8,331 nt of DNA from Clostridiales bacterium. Lineage in GTDB: Bacteria > Bacillota > Clostridia > Oscillospirales > Oscillospiraceae. Within the stretch, counting starts at the first letter, position 1; the number at the start of each line of letters is the position of its first letter. This document shows positions 1 to 5,638 of the stretch, piece after piece. The translations under genes and the position numbers were made by a program. The stretch covers positions 1 to 8,331 of the forward strand of contig JAAYFX010000085.1 in assembly GCA_012728025.1 (NCBI GenBank), in the 5' to 3' direction. Under the pieces are notes generated by a model. That model was given only the letters and a program-made list of their open reading frames with translations. It had not been told where the DNA came from and ran no database searches.

Positions 1-648
1 GTGCATAAATTCTGCGTGGTTGATATGTCAAGCTTTTATCTGGATATAATTAAAGACAGGCTGTACTGCGAAAAAAGTGAGGGTAAGCTGCGGCTTTCCG
101 CCCAAAGCGCCATATATGAAATTTTAAATACCATGGTGCGGCTTATTGCGCCGATTTTGGCCTTCACCTCAAATGAAATCTGGCTTTCTATGCCCCACGG
201 AAAAAACGAAACCGAAAGCCACATTATGCTCTGCGATATGCCTGCCGCCAAAGCCGATAGGTTTTTTGATGAGGAAAAAACTCAGCGCTGGAACTTGGTT
301 TCCGCCCTGCGGGATGATGTGAACAAGGCCTTGGAGCTTGCCCGTGCCGACAAAACCATAGGAAAACCCCTTGAAGCTTCGGTCACCCTTTATTTGGACG
401 AGGAAGCAAAAGAGCGCTTTGGGAAGATTTCCGATATGCCTCTTTCCACGATTTTCATTGTCTCCGAGGTAAATGTCGTATATGGTAAGGGCGAGGGGAA
501 TAGGGGCGAGAGCTTTGACGGTGTCACAGTGAAGATTGCCCCTTGCACAGCGCCAAAATGCGTTCGCTGCTGGACCCACAGCCACACTGTTGGGGAAAGC
601 ACCGAGCATCCCGAGCTTTGCTCACGCTGCGTTTCGGTTCTTTCGTAA
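1..648 (+). CDS. ileS: Isoleucyl-tRNA synthetase, C-terminal part (5' truncated by window)
   Basis: This is the last 215 codons of a class I aminoacyl-tRNA synthetase that charges tRNA-Ile in the cytosol. The GTG at position 1 is almost certainly an internal valine codon, because the reading frame is open to the window edge and begins inside the anticodon-binding helical domain (SSFYLDIIKDRLY at residues 10-22, a stretch strongly conserved in bacterial IleS). The helical bundle continues through a MVRLIAPILAF segment at 45-55. The C-terminus is the zinc-binding finger: Cys187, Cys190, Cys207 and Cys210, with the same 3/17/3 spacing that is known for the E. coli enzyme. This identifies the bacterial type of IleS rather than the eukaryote-like, mupirocin-resistant type, which lacks this finger. 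The catalytic HIGH and KMSKS regions lie outside the window. It is followed 69 bases later by lspA on the same strand, an arrangement common in Firmicutes and Proteobacteria. Confidence 0.96.
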   Translation: MHKFCVVDMSSFYLDIIKDRLYCEKSEGKLRLSAQSAIYEILNTMVRLIAPILAFTSNEIWLSMPHGKNETESHIMLCDMPAAKADRFFDEEKTQRWNLVSALRDDVNKALELARADKTIGKPLEASVTLYLDEEAKERFGKISDMPLSTIFIVSEVNVVYGKGEGNRGESFDGVTVKIAPCTAPKCVRCWTHSHTVGESTEHPELCSRCVSVLS

Positions 649-658
649 GATAAAAATA

Positions 659-687
659 CCGCCTGCTCAAAAATCATAAGCAGGCGG
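659..687. terminator. Strong hairpin between ileS and lspA, T-run on the minus strand
   Basis: A perfect 9-bp GC-rich stem (659-667 with 679-687, arms CCGCCTGCT and AGCAGGCGG) encloses an 11-base loop. On the plus strand no U-tract follows the stem (the next bases are ATGTTAAACAT), whereas an A-run precedes it at 652-656. The T-run of an intrinsic terminator is therefore on the minus strand. It may act as a weak terminator, attenuator or mRNA 3'-end stabiliser between ileS and lspA, or terminate antisense transcription. The hairpin is seen directly; its function is inferred. Confidence 0.6.
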
Positions 688-703
688 ATGTTAAACATAT
701 TTC

Positions 704-709
704 AGGAGG
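704..709 (+). promoter_or_regulatory. Ribosome binding site of lspA (decides the start)
   Basis: AGGAGG lies 8 bases before the ATG at 718. An in-frame ATG at 688 sits directly against the upstream hairpin and has no ribosome binding site, so 718 is preferred. This start also gives an N-terminus that begins directly with the first hydrophobic helix, as is usual for LspA. Confidence 0.88.
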
Positions 710-717
710 CGCCTTCC

Positions 718-1602
718 ATGCTATACGCCATTGTTGTGGTTCTTGTCCTCATTGCCGACCAAGCTGTTAAATACTGGACTATTTTAAATATTGCACCTCA
801 AGGGGACGCTGTGCCCTTCATATCCGGAGTTGTCGAGCTTGTAAATGTCCATAATACGGGGGCAGCCTTCGGCATAATTGAAAACGGGCGCTGGTTTTTC
901 ATAGTTCTAACGGTGCTTGCCGCCGCTGCCATCATCTATGTTCTTTCAAAAAACATAGTAAAGGCAGGGCTTGGCCGTTGGTCCCTTGTCTTTATTTTAG
1001 CGGGGGGCTTAGGCAACTTTATTGACCGCCTTGTAAATGGCTATGTGGTGGATATGTTTAAGCTTCAGTTTATGGAGTTTGCCGTATTCAACGTGGCGGA
1101 TATTTTCATTTCGGTTTTTGGTGTGATTTTCTGCCTTTTCCTTATACTCCACAAGGAAGAGGAAAAAGAGCAGCCGACAGAACCATCCAGACCCCTTCCA
1201 AGGGCAACGGAGCGGCCAAAGCAGGGGGTGGACTACCTTACCCAGCTTCAAAAGCCCGTTGTGGAAGGTCTTCAGGCCATCGAGCATGAAAAGCTGACTA
1301 AGGAAAAGGCAGTCCCTTCCGACATTGACGAGAGCTTTTCGGCTTGGAACATACCCGAAGCCGAAAGCGGCGGAACAAGGCCCCAGCCAGCTCCAAAGGT
1401 GGCAAAGCGTCCAGAAGCTCCTGCTCCTAGGGATTTTAGCCTTGAAGCTGAAAGTGCGGCGGAAAAATCTTTGGGCAAACAGCCGCCATCTTCCCAGACC
1501 TCATTTGCAGCTGATGCTCTAGGGTCAAAGCCTGCGGCCTCCCCGAAAAAAGGCGATGCGGACTTTAACTTAGAGGACATTATAGCGGAGTTTAAAGACT
1601 GA
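718..1602 (+). CDS. lspA: Lipoprotein signal peptidase (signal peptidase II) with long cytosolic C-terminal extension
   Basis: This is an integral membrane aspartyl protease that removes the signal peptide from diacylglyceryl-modified prolipoproteins. Residues 1-146 form a complete LspA: first helix at about 2-20 with Asp14 in ADQAVKYW, the conserved NTGAAFG loop at 46-52, helices near 59-76 and 88-98, the catalytic motif GNFIDR with Asp103, the second catalytic motif FNVADIF with Asp128, and a last helix at about 128-145. LspA usually ends here, at about 150-170 residues. This protein continues for about 149 more residues, starting with an acidic/basic KEEEKEQ stretch and going on as a Pro-, Ala-, Ser- and Lys-rich, probably disordered tail. 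The tail has a possible amphipathic helix at 171-195 and a conserved-looking end, FNLEDIIAEF at 283-292. By the usual topology the tail is cytosolic. The frame is uninterrupted and the stop overlaps the next start, so a frameshift artefact is unlikely. Confidence 0.93.
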   Translation: MLYAIVVVLVLIADQAVKYWTILNIAPQGDAVPFISGVVELVNVHNTGAAFGIIENGRWFFIVLTVLAAAAIIYVLSKNIVKAGLGRWSLVFILAGGLGNFIDRLVNGYVVDMFKLQFMEFAVFNVADIFISVFGVIFCLFLILHKEEEKEQPTEPSRPLPRATERPKQGVDYLTQLQKPVVEGLQAIEHEKLTKEKAVPSDIDESFSAWNIPEAESGGTRPQPAPKVAKRPEAPAPRDFSLEAESAAEKSLGKQPPSSQTSFAADALGSKPAASPKKGDADFNLEDIIAEFKD

Positions 1603-2519
1603 TGACAAAAACCTATACGATAATAGCCAAGAAGAGCGGAGAGCGTATCGACGCTCTTCTTGCTATGGAAATAGAGGACTTAAGCCGCTCACAGGCTGTA
1701 AGACTTATTGAGCAGGGGGCTGTTACTTTAAACTCTGCGACCGTGAAAAAGAACCACAAGGTCACCGAGGGAGAGGTTTTTACGGCAAGGATTTCACAGC
1801 CGGAGGACGAGACGGTTTTGCCCGAGGATATACCGTTGGATATTGTTTATGAGGATGAGGAACTTATTGTTATAAACAAGCCTCGGGGCATGGTGGTGCA
1901 TCCCGCAGCGGGACACACAAGGGGCACCTTGGTAAACGCCTTGTTATACCATTGCAGGGAAAACCTTTCCACAATTGGAGGGGAAAACCGACCGGGGATA
2001 GTCCATCGTATCGACAAAGACACCTCGGGGCTTATAATAGCTGCAAAAAATGACTATGCCCACAAATATCTTTCTGCCCAGCTTGCAGACCGCAGTCTTT
2101 CTCGGGTCTACGAGGCTGTGGTTTACGGAAGTTTCAGGGAGGATTCAGGCAGCATAGACAAACCCATAGGCCGCAGCCCCGCTGACCGCAAAAAGATGGC
2201 GGTAACAGAAAAAAACTCAAGACCTGCCGTTACCCACTATGAGCTAATATCAAGATATAAGGGCTTTTGTCACGTTCGATGCAGGCTTGAAACCGGCAGG
2301 ACTCACCAGATAAGAGTGCATATGGCCTATATAGGTCACCCTGTTTTGGGGGACTTGACCTATGGGAGAAAGCGTCCTGAAAAGGGGATAACCGGCCAGT
2401 GCCTTCATTCCAAAAGCCTTAAATTTATTCATCCGAAAACCCAGCTTCCCATGGAGTTAGAGTCAGAGCTTCCAAAGTATTTTACAGATGTGATAAAAAG
2501 GCTCGGCAATCCTGAATGA
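1602..2519 (+). CDS. rluD: RluD/RluA-family 23S rRNA pseudouridine synthase
   Basis: The 305-residue protein isomerises specific uridines in 23S rRNA to pseudouridine in the cytosol. An S4 RNA-binding domain covers about residues 13-60 (GERIDALL, SRSQAVRLIEQGAVTLN). The catalytic domain follows from about 80, with INKPRGMVVHPAAGH at 91-105, the signature HRIDKDTSGL at 135-144 containing the catalytic Asp138, and the TGRTHQIRVHM motif at 231-241. Length and domain order match RluD-like proteins of Firmicutes; B. subtilis has the homologous ylyB directly after lspA, and the same order is seen here. The ATG overlaps the lspA stop by one base (TGATG), with GGAG at 1587-1590, which indicates translational coupling. 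Which uridines are modified cannot be read from the sequence; the family member could equally be called YlyB. Confidence 0.94.
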   Translation: MTKTYTIIAKKSGERIDALLAMEIEDLSRSQAVRLIEQGAVTLNSATVKKNHKVTEGEVFTARISQPEDETVLPEDIPLDIVYEDEELIVINKPRGMVVHPAAGHTRGTLVNALLYHCRENLSTIGGENRPGIVHRIDKDTSGLIIAAKNDYAHKYLSAQLADRSLSRVYEAVVYGSFREDSGSIDKPIGRSPADRKKMAVTEKNSRPAVTHYELISRYKGFCHVRCRLETGRTHQIRVHMAYIGHPVLGDLTYGRKRPEKGITGQCLHSKSLKFIHPKTQLPMELESELPKYFTDVIKRLGNPE

Positions 2520-2580
2520 TAAAGCTTTGTTAGGGCAGCATTTTTGTTAAGTAGCTTTGCGGAAAATAGAACAATACTTT

Positions 2581-2623
2581 TTAGTTAGAACTTCCTATTA
2601 GGATTTTCTAACTAATTTTATTT
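2581..2623 (+). terminator. Terminator after the lspA-rluD operon
   Basis: Two perfect 10-base arms (TTAGTTAGAA at 2581-2590, TTCTAACTAA at 2606-2615) enclose a second small hairpin (TCCT 2593-2596 with AGGA 2600-2603). A T-rich tail follows at 2616-2623. It lies 61 bases after the rluD stop and fits an AT-rich intrinsic terminator. The stem is weak in GC, so efficiency is uncertain. Confidence 0.7.
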
Positions 2624-2654
2624 ATGGGGTTTAATGCTATGAAGCCGCTTGTTT

Positions 2655-2683
2655 TTGCCATAAAGACTAATAAAATATAAAAA
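2655..2683 (+). promoter_or_regulatory. Possible promoter of the flavodoxin gene
   Basis: TTGCCA (2655-2660) lies upstream of an A/T-rich stretch offering TATAAA (2676-2681, spacer 15) or TAAAAA (2678-2683, spacer 17) as a -10 box. It would give a leader of about 95 bases before the ATG at 2787. The region is AT-rich throughout, so the match is only suggestive. I see no riboswitch-like structure in 2624-2786 beyond short, weak hairpins. Confidence 0.35.
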
Positions 2684-2786
2684 TAGCGGAAAAATATACA
2701 GTGAAGCTTAAACGGGAGAGCTTATTTACAGGCTTTTGCTTCGGTTTAAAACCCTTATCGTATAAATAAAAGGAAGGAATTTTACT

Positions 2787-3215
2787 ATGAAAAGGATTGC
2801 AATAGTATATTGGAGCGCAACAGGCAATACAGAGGCTATGGCAAAAGCCGTTGAAGAAGGGGCAAGGGAAGAAGGCGCCCAGACAGAAATATTTACATCC
2901 GATGAATTTACTGCCGACATGGTGGAAGATTTTGAAAGGATAGCCTTCGGCTGCCCTTCCATGGGGGTTGAAGTTCTGGAGGAAGAGGAGTTTGAACCAA
3001 TGTTCACATCGGTGGAGACTGTCCTTGGCGGGAAGGAAATTGCCATTTTTGGCTCCTATGGCTGGGGAGATGGCCAATGGATGCGTGAATGGCATGAGCG
3101 TTGCCTTGAAGGGGGAATAAATGTTGTAAACGACGAGGGGCTTATTATAAACGAGACTCCCGATGCCGAAGGCTTAGAGCAGTGCAAAGAGCTTGGAAGG
3201 CAGCTTGCAAAATAG
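2787..3215 (+). CDS. fld: Flavodoxin (short-chain, FMN-binding)
   Basis: This 142-residue soluble electron carrier binds FMN and can replace ferredoxin as a low-potential electron donor in the cytosol. The FMN phosphate loop is SATGNTE at 10-16 after the first beta strand (IAIVYW). The 60s loop, CPSMGVEVLEEEEFEP at 56-71, matches the CSAMG..VLEESEFEP loop of the Clostridium beijerinckii flavodoxin, so Met59 is expected to contact the isoalloxazine. The GSYGWGDGQWMR loop at 89-100 carries Trp93, which stacks on the flavin in that family. The length equals that of typical clostridial short-chain flavodoxins. The start is fixed by AGGAAGGA at 2771-2778, 8 bases before the ATG. The gene appears monocistronic, with terminators on both sides. 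Flavodoxins are often induced by iron limitation, but I see no convincing Fur site. The acidic composition fits the family. Confidence 0.96.
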   Translation: MKRIAIVYWSATGNTEAMAKAVEEGAREEGAQTEIFTSDEFTADMVEDFERIAFGCPSMGVEVLEEEEFEPMFTSVETVLGGKEIAIFGSYGWGDGQWMREWHERCLEGGINVVNDEGLIINETPDAEGLEQCKELGRQLAK

Positions 3216-3231
3216 CATGGAGCGAAAAAAT

Positions 3232-3274
3232 AAGTACCCTAGAGCAGGATTTTATTCTACTCTGGGGTACTTTT
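3232..3274. terminator. Bidirectional terminator shared by flavodoxin (+) and HAD phosphatase (-)
   Basis: A 13-bp stem (3232-3244 with 3260-3272, one G-T wobble at 3240/3264) has a 15-base loop. On the plus strand T's run from 3271 to 3274; on the minus strand the A-run at 3225-3230 supplies a six-T tail. It starts 17 bases after the flavodoxin stop and lies 24 bases beyond the HAD stop, so it serves both converging genes. Confidence 0.88.
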
Positions 3275-3296
3275 CATATTGGGTAATATTGAGTAA

Positions 3297-3950
3297 TCAG
3301 ACCTTAAAAAACTCCAAAAGCTCCTCTGCTCTGTCGAAGATTTTCTCCGCTCCGGCATCCTCAAGCTGCTTCCTATCACGAAAGCCCCAAGAAACACAGA
3401 CAAAGTCTAACCTTGAATTTTTCGCCGTTTCAATGTCCACCTCGGTATCTCCAATGTAAATCGCCTCCTGCTTTGAAGAACCCAAAAGGCGCAGGGCTTC
3501 ATTTACCATATCGTCAGCGGGCTTTCTTTTCATGCCCGCCTGCTCACCGATGGCGGCCTGCATAAGTCTGGGAAAATGAAGATTTGCCAAATCTTTTACC
3601 GCAGGGTCAATTTTGTTTGAGACTATTGCCATTTTATATCCGCCGGCAAGAAGTCTGGGCAAAAGAATATCCAGACCTTCATAAGGTTTTGTTTTGTTGC
3701 TCTGGTTTTTCTCATAGCAAAGCTTAAAATATTCAAAAATGTCGTCAAATAAGGGGTTGTTCTTACCATCAGGGACAGAAAGCTCTAAAAGCCGCAAAAC
3801 TCCGTTGCCAACAAAGCTGCGGATTTCCTGCTTTGTACGCAGGGGTTGGGAAAACTTAAAAAGAGCTTCATTTACGCTGTCGCTAAGGTCGTCTAAGGTG
3901 TCCAGAAGAGTTCCGTCCATGTCCCAGATAATGGTGCTATATTTTTCCAT
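3297..3950 (-). CDS. HAD-superfamily phosphatase, phosphoglycolate phosphatase-like
   Basis: The 217-residue cytosolic hydrolase has all four HAD motifs. Motif I is DMDGTLLDT at 10-18 (nucleophile Asp10, acid/base Asp12). An alpha-helical cap of the C1 type lies at about 20-90. Motif II is VSNK (Ser111), motif III is the lysine in KRKPAD (Lys143), and motif IV is GDTEVD at 168-173 (Asp168, Asp169-Thr-Glu-Val-Asp172 region binding Mg2+). This set, the cap type and the length fit the Gph/PGP group, whose best-known substrate is 2-phosphoglycolate, but related enzymes act on other sugar phosphates, nucleotides or pyrophosphate, so the substrate is not assigned. The start is supported by GGAG on the minus strand 7 bases before the ATG. 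The gene is alone, converging with the flavodoxin; its upstream side abuts a decayed LuxR-type domain on the same strand. Confidence 0.92.
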   Translation of the reverse strand: MEKYSTIIWDMDGTLLDTLDDLSDSVNEALFKFSQPLRTKQEIRSFVGNGVLRLLELSVPDGKNNPLFDDIFEYFKLCYEKNQSNKTKPYEGLDILLPRLLAGGYKMAIVSNKIDPAVKDLANLHFPRLMQAAIGEQAGMKRKPADDMVNEALRLLGSSKQEAIYIGDTEVDIETAKNSRLDFVCVSWGFRDRKQLEDAGAEKIFDRAEELLEFFKV

Positions 3951-3995
3951 GGGTTTTCTCCATCTTGCTGTTATTGTCTATCTTTAAGGCGAAGG

Positions 3996-4185
3996 CTATA
4001 TAAAAAGGCCCTTTAACTTATCCTGCTTTGATATGCCAAGCTTATGAAAGATTTTTTAAACAAGCTTTTTCACATTGGCAGGGAAATAAGAAAAGCTGTT
4101 TCCTATTTCTTCATTAGTATACCCTTGGGCTGCCAAAGACGCAACGGCAAAAACAAAATACACTCTGGATTATTTCACCCTCTGA
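3996..4185 (-). pseudogene. Decayed LuxR-type helix-turn-helix domain (C-terminal remnant)
   Basis: Reading the minus strand from about 4169 down to the TAG at 3996-3998 gives a clear LuxR/GerE-type DNA-binding domain: ASLAAQGYTNEEIG, then NVKKLV, a TAA stop at 4056-4058, then KIFHKLGISKQDKLK. This aligns without gaps to the family pattern (LxAxGxTNKEIA ... TVKKHLxxIFxKLGVxxR), with the stop replacing one residue of the recognition-helix/linker region. Upstream, another stop lies at 4170-4172. A SEGEIIQ stretch around 4165-4185 in a different frame may be the frameshifted start of the domain. The N-terminal sensor or receiver part is gone; the neighbouring plus-strand gene begins at 4243. No functional product is expected. 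A whole-gene identity (response regulator or one-component regulator) cannot be told. This remnant fills most of the 292-base gap between the HAD and NimA-like genes. Confidence 0.72.
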
Positions 4186-4194
4186 TATTATAAT
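4166..4194 (+). promoter_or_regulatory. Likely promoter of the NimA-like gene
   Basis: TATAAT at 4189-4194 is a perfect -10 box; an overlapping TATTAT (4186-4191) carries an extended TG two bases upstream (TGA-TATTAT). The -35 region is weak (TGGATT at 4166-4171, 17-base spacer). Transcription would start near 4200 and give a leader of about 43 bases, in which a small TGGC-TTTT-GCCA hairpin lies at 4207-4218. Confidence 0.55.
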
Positions 4195-4242
4195 AAAGAC
4201 AATTGCTGGCTTTTGCCAACATTAAAATGAAGGAAAAGAGAT

Positions 4243-4722
4243 GTGGATATGAGAAGGATAAGAAGAAAAATGACAGATGAAGATACCCAAAAGCTGATTT
4301 TATCCTGCAACTGGGGGGTTCTTTCCGTTGCTTCAAAAAACTGGGAGCCTTATGGCATACCTCTAAACTATGTCTTTCTGCCGGAGGAAAACGTCCTCTG
4401 TCTGCACTGCGCCAATGAAGGGAAAAAGAATGATATTTTAAAAGAAAACTCCGAGGTTTGCTTTACTATCGTGGGGGAAGCCGAGCTTAATCAAAAGGAG
4501 CTTACAACCCATTACAAAAGCGCTGTAATACAGGGAAGGGCAAGATTTGTGGAAGATGGGGATGAAAAGGCAAGATATATTCTGAAGTTCTGCGAGGTTC
4601 TTGCGCCACAGGATACGAAAATTCAAAAAGGTGAAATTTTGAAGCATATTTCAGCCCTGAGCATTATAGTAATAGACATTAAAGAAATTACGGGTAAAAA
4701 AAGTCCTGCTAAAAAGGCATAA
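4243..4722 (+). CDS. NimA-like pyridoxamine 5'-phosphate oxidase-fold flavoprotein
   Basis: The 159-residue protein belongs to the FMN-binding split-barrel superfamily, in the NimA/nitroimidazole-resistance-related group common in anaerobes. The N-terminus MRRIRRKMTDED (residues 3-14) corresponds to the MRRKDREITD-type start of the group. The barrel follows with WGVLSVA (24-30), PYGIPLNYVF (36-45), the HCANEGKKNDIL segment (55-66), which is the conserved H.A..G.K motif of NimA-like proteins, and YKSAVIQGRARFV (91-103). The C-terminal ITGKKSPA is also typical. Some members reduce nitroimidazoles; for most the natural substrate is unknown, so drug resistance should not be assumed. The first codon is GTG at 4243, 8 bases after AAGGA (4230-4234). 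An ATG two codons later (4249) is an alternative start that fits the family alignment equally well. It is monocistronic and ends before a strong terminator. Confidence 0.87.
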   Translation: MDMRRIRRKMTDEDTQKLILSCNWGVLSVASKNWEPYGIPLNYVFLPEENVLCLHCANEGKKNDILKENSEVCFTIVGEAELNQKELTTHYKSAVIQGRARFVEDGDEKARYILKFCEVLAPQDTKIQKGEILKHISALSIIVIDIKEITGKKSPAKKA

Positions 4723-4841
4723 AGGAGAAGGCAGGCAATACCTCCCTATAAAAGCCTTATCAGTCAAATTGGCTGGGAAAGCATAGTGAGTTTTTAAAAC
4801 GTATTATTCCGAATGTGCCCTTAAATGAAAAGCACAAATAA
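4723..4841 (+). other. Possible degraded small coding segment after the NimA-like gene
   Basis: Directly after the stop there is an AGGAG (4723-4727). From an ATA at 4738 a frame reads PPYKSLISQIGWESIVSF before a stop. If one T is added to the T-run at 4791-4795, the frame continues as LKRIIPNVPLNEKHK to a TAA at 4839-4841. This protein-like composition suggests a frameshifted fragment, but I recognise no family and there is no standard start codon. It may be chance. Confidence 0.2.
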
Positions 4842-4848
4842 AGCTAAG

Positions 4849-4874
4849 AAAGCCCCCTATACGGGGGCTTTTTT
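4849..4874. terminator. Bidirectional terminator between the NimA-like gene (+) and the DUF3298 gene (-)
   Basis: A 9-bp stem, AAAGCCCCC (4849-4857) with GGGGGCTTT (4863-4871), has a 5-base loop and runs into six T's (4869-4874) on the plus strand. The AAGAAAG on the other side gives a CTTTCTT tail on the minus strand. It is a textbook intrinsic terminator lying between two converging genes. Confidence 0.93.
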
Positions 4875-4895
4875 AGGACGAAAACATAAAAAACC

Positions 4896-5579
4896 TTAGC
4901 ATGAGGGCTGCCAGCCCAATTTGCGATAGGGGATGGTAAAGGTGACAATGCCTGTTGCGTAAGGGGCAATTTCATACTGCTGATAGTATATGGAAAGCCC
5001 CCTTGGTGAAAGGTGAAAATTATTTTCGTTGAAATTATCACAAATAAGCGTTTTGTATTCCTCAAAATAAATGCTGGGGTCTTGTTCCATGTTTTTATCT
5101 GCCTGCTCACGTATTTTAGCTATAAGAAAAGCCTTATAGTCTTTGCCGCAACTGAAAAGCTGGGAGAGGCAAAGCCTTTTTCCTGTGGAGAGATTCCATG
5201 TGTCTGAAGCTCTTATGGTGCTGCCATGGGCACCCCCTGTAAATTCGTATTGGTCACGATAAAGGCTTAGGTGACAGTTTTGGTTATAGGCAGTCTCATA
5301 ATTTAAAACAGTTTCATAGCTATGAAAAGGATAGCCGTTTTCGCAGGCCGCCTTAAGGCCCACCACAGCCTCGCAATAAAGCTCACTTTCTCCATGGCTT
5401 ATAAAACAGTTTACCTGAGATTTAATGCGGTTGTTTATATTTAGCTGAGCGGATGGGTTGCCGCAAAGACAAATTTTTGGGTAGCCTGAGGCAAGGGATA
5501 AAACCTTTATTCCACAGTGGCAATAGCTGCGTGATATTTCACCCATGGAAACAGCCCCGCTGAAGCAGTTTCTGTTCAT
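4896..5579 (-). CDS. Cysteine-rich DUF4163/DUF3298 (RsiV C-terminal-like) protein
   Basis: The 227-residue protein has the two-part architecture seen in the extracytoplasmic half of RsiV anti-sigma factors and in many stand-alone clostridial proteins. A DUF4163-like part covers about residues 32-120 (YPKI...IN.RIKSQV, then LNYETAYNQ and the hallmark YEFTGGAHGST at 111-121). A DUF3298-like part covers about 128-220 (WNLSTGKRLCLSQLF, FHLSPRGLSIYYQQYEIAPYATG and FTIPY). In RsiV this region binds lysozyme; the function of stand-alone members is unknown. There is no signal peptide, lipobox or membrane helix. The protein holds 13 cysteines, including CxC pairs at 20/22 and 37/39. The start is set by GGGAGG on the minus strand, 7 bases before the ATG at 5579; an upstream ATG at 5600 would place this ribosome binding site inside the gene. 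A role at the spore or in stress sensing is only speculation. Confidence 0.82.
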   Translation of the reverse strand: MNRNCFSGAVSMGEISRSYCHCGIKVLSLASGYPKICLCGNPSAQLNINNRIKSQVNCFISHGESELYCEAVVGLKAACENGYPFHSYETVLNYETAYNQNCHLSLYRDQYEFTGGAHGSTIRASDTWNLSTGKRLCLSQLFSCGKDYKAFLIAKIREQADKNMEQDPSIYFEEYKTLICDNFNENNFHLSPRGLSIYYQQYEIAPYATGIVTFTIPYRKLGWQPSC

Positions 5580-5608
5580 TATACATCCTCCCATTATCAT
5601 ACTACTTT

Positions 5609-5638
5609 ATAATATTACAGATGGGAGAAGTTTGACCA
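5609..5638 (-). promoter_or_regulatory. Possible promoter of the DUF3298 gene
   Basis: On the minus strand TGGTCA (5638-5633) and TATTAT (5614-5609) are separated by 18 bases. They would start transcription near 5602, about 23 bases before the ATG. The -10 box matches 5 of 6 consensus bases and the -35 box 4 of 6. A forespore or other alternative sigma factor cannot be excluded. Confidence 0.4.

Noticed and set aside
169..609. A 146-codon minus-strand frame opposite ileS.
   Set aside because: It is the shadow of a strongly conserved gene; no ribosome binding site and no family resemblance.
1272..1580. A minus-strand frame of about 100 codons opposite the LspA tail, raising the question whether the tail region codes on the other strand.
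   Set aside because: No ribosome binding site or recognisable domain, and the plus-strand frame is continuous with LspA and coupled to rluD.
2624..2786. Leader of the flavodoxin gene considered as an FMN or other riboswitch.
   Set aside because: No conserved FMN-riboswitch stems or multi-stem junction are visible, only short weak pairings such as AAGCT/AGCTT at 2704-2723.
2667..3095. Two long minus-strand frames opposite the flavodoxin.
   Set aside because: Antisense shadows; the plus-strand flavodoxin motifs explain the region fully.
3193..3459. An 88-codon plus-strand frame overlapping the flavodoxin end and the HAD gene.
   Set aside because: It runs through the bidirectional terminator and antisense to the well-supported HAD phosphatase; the product looks like a translation of noncoding sequence.
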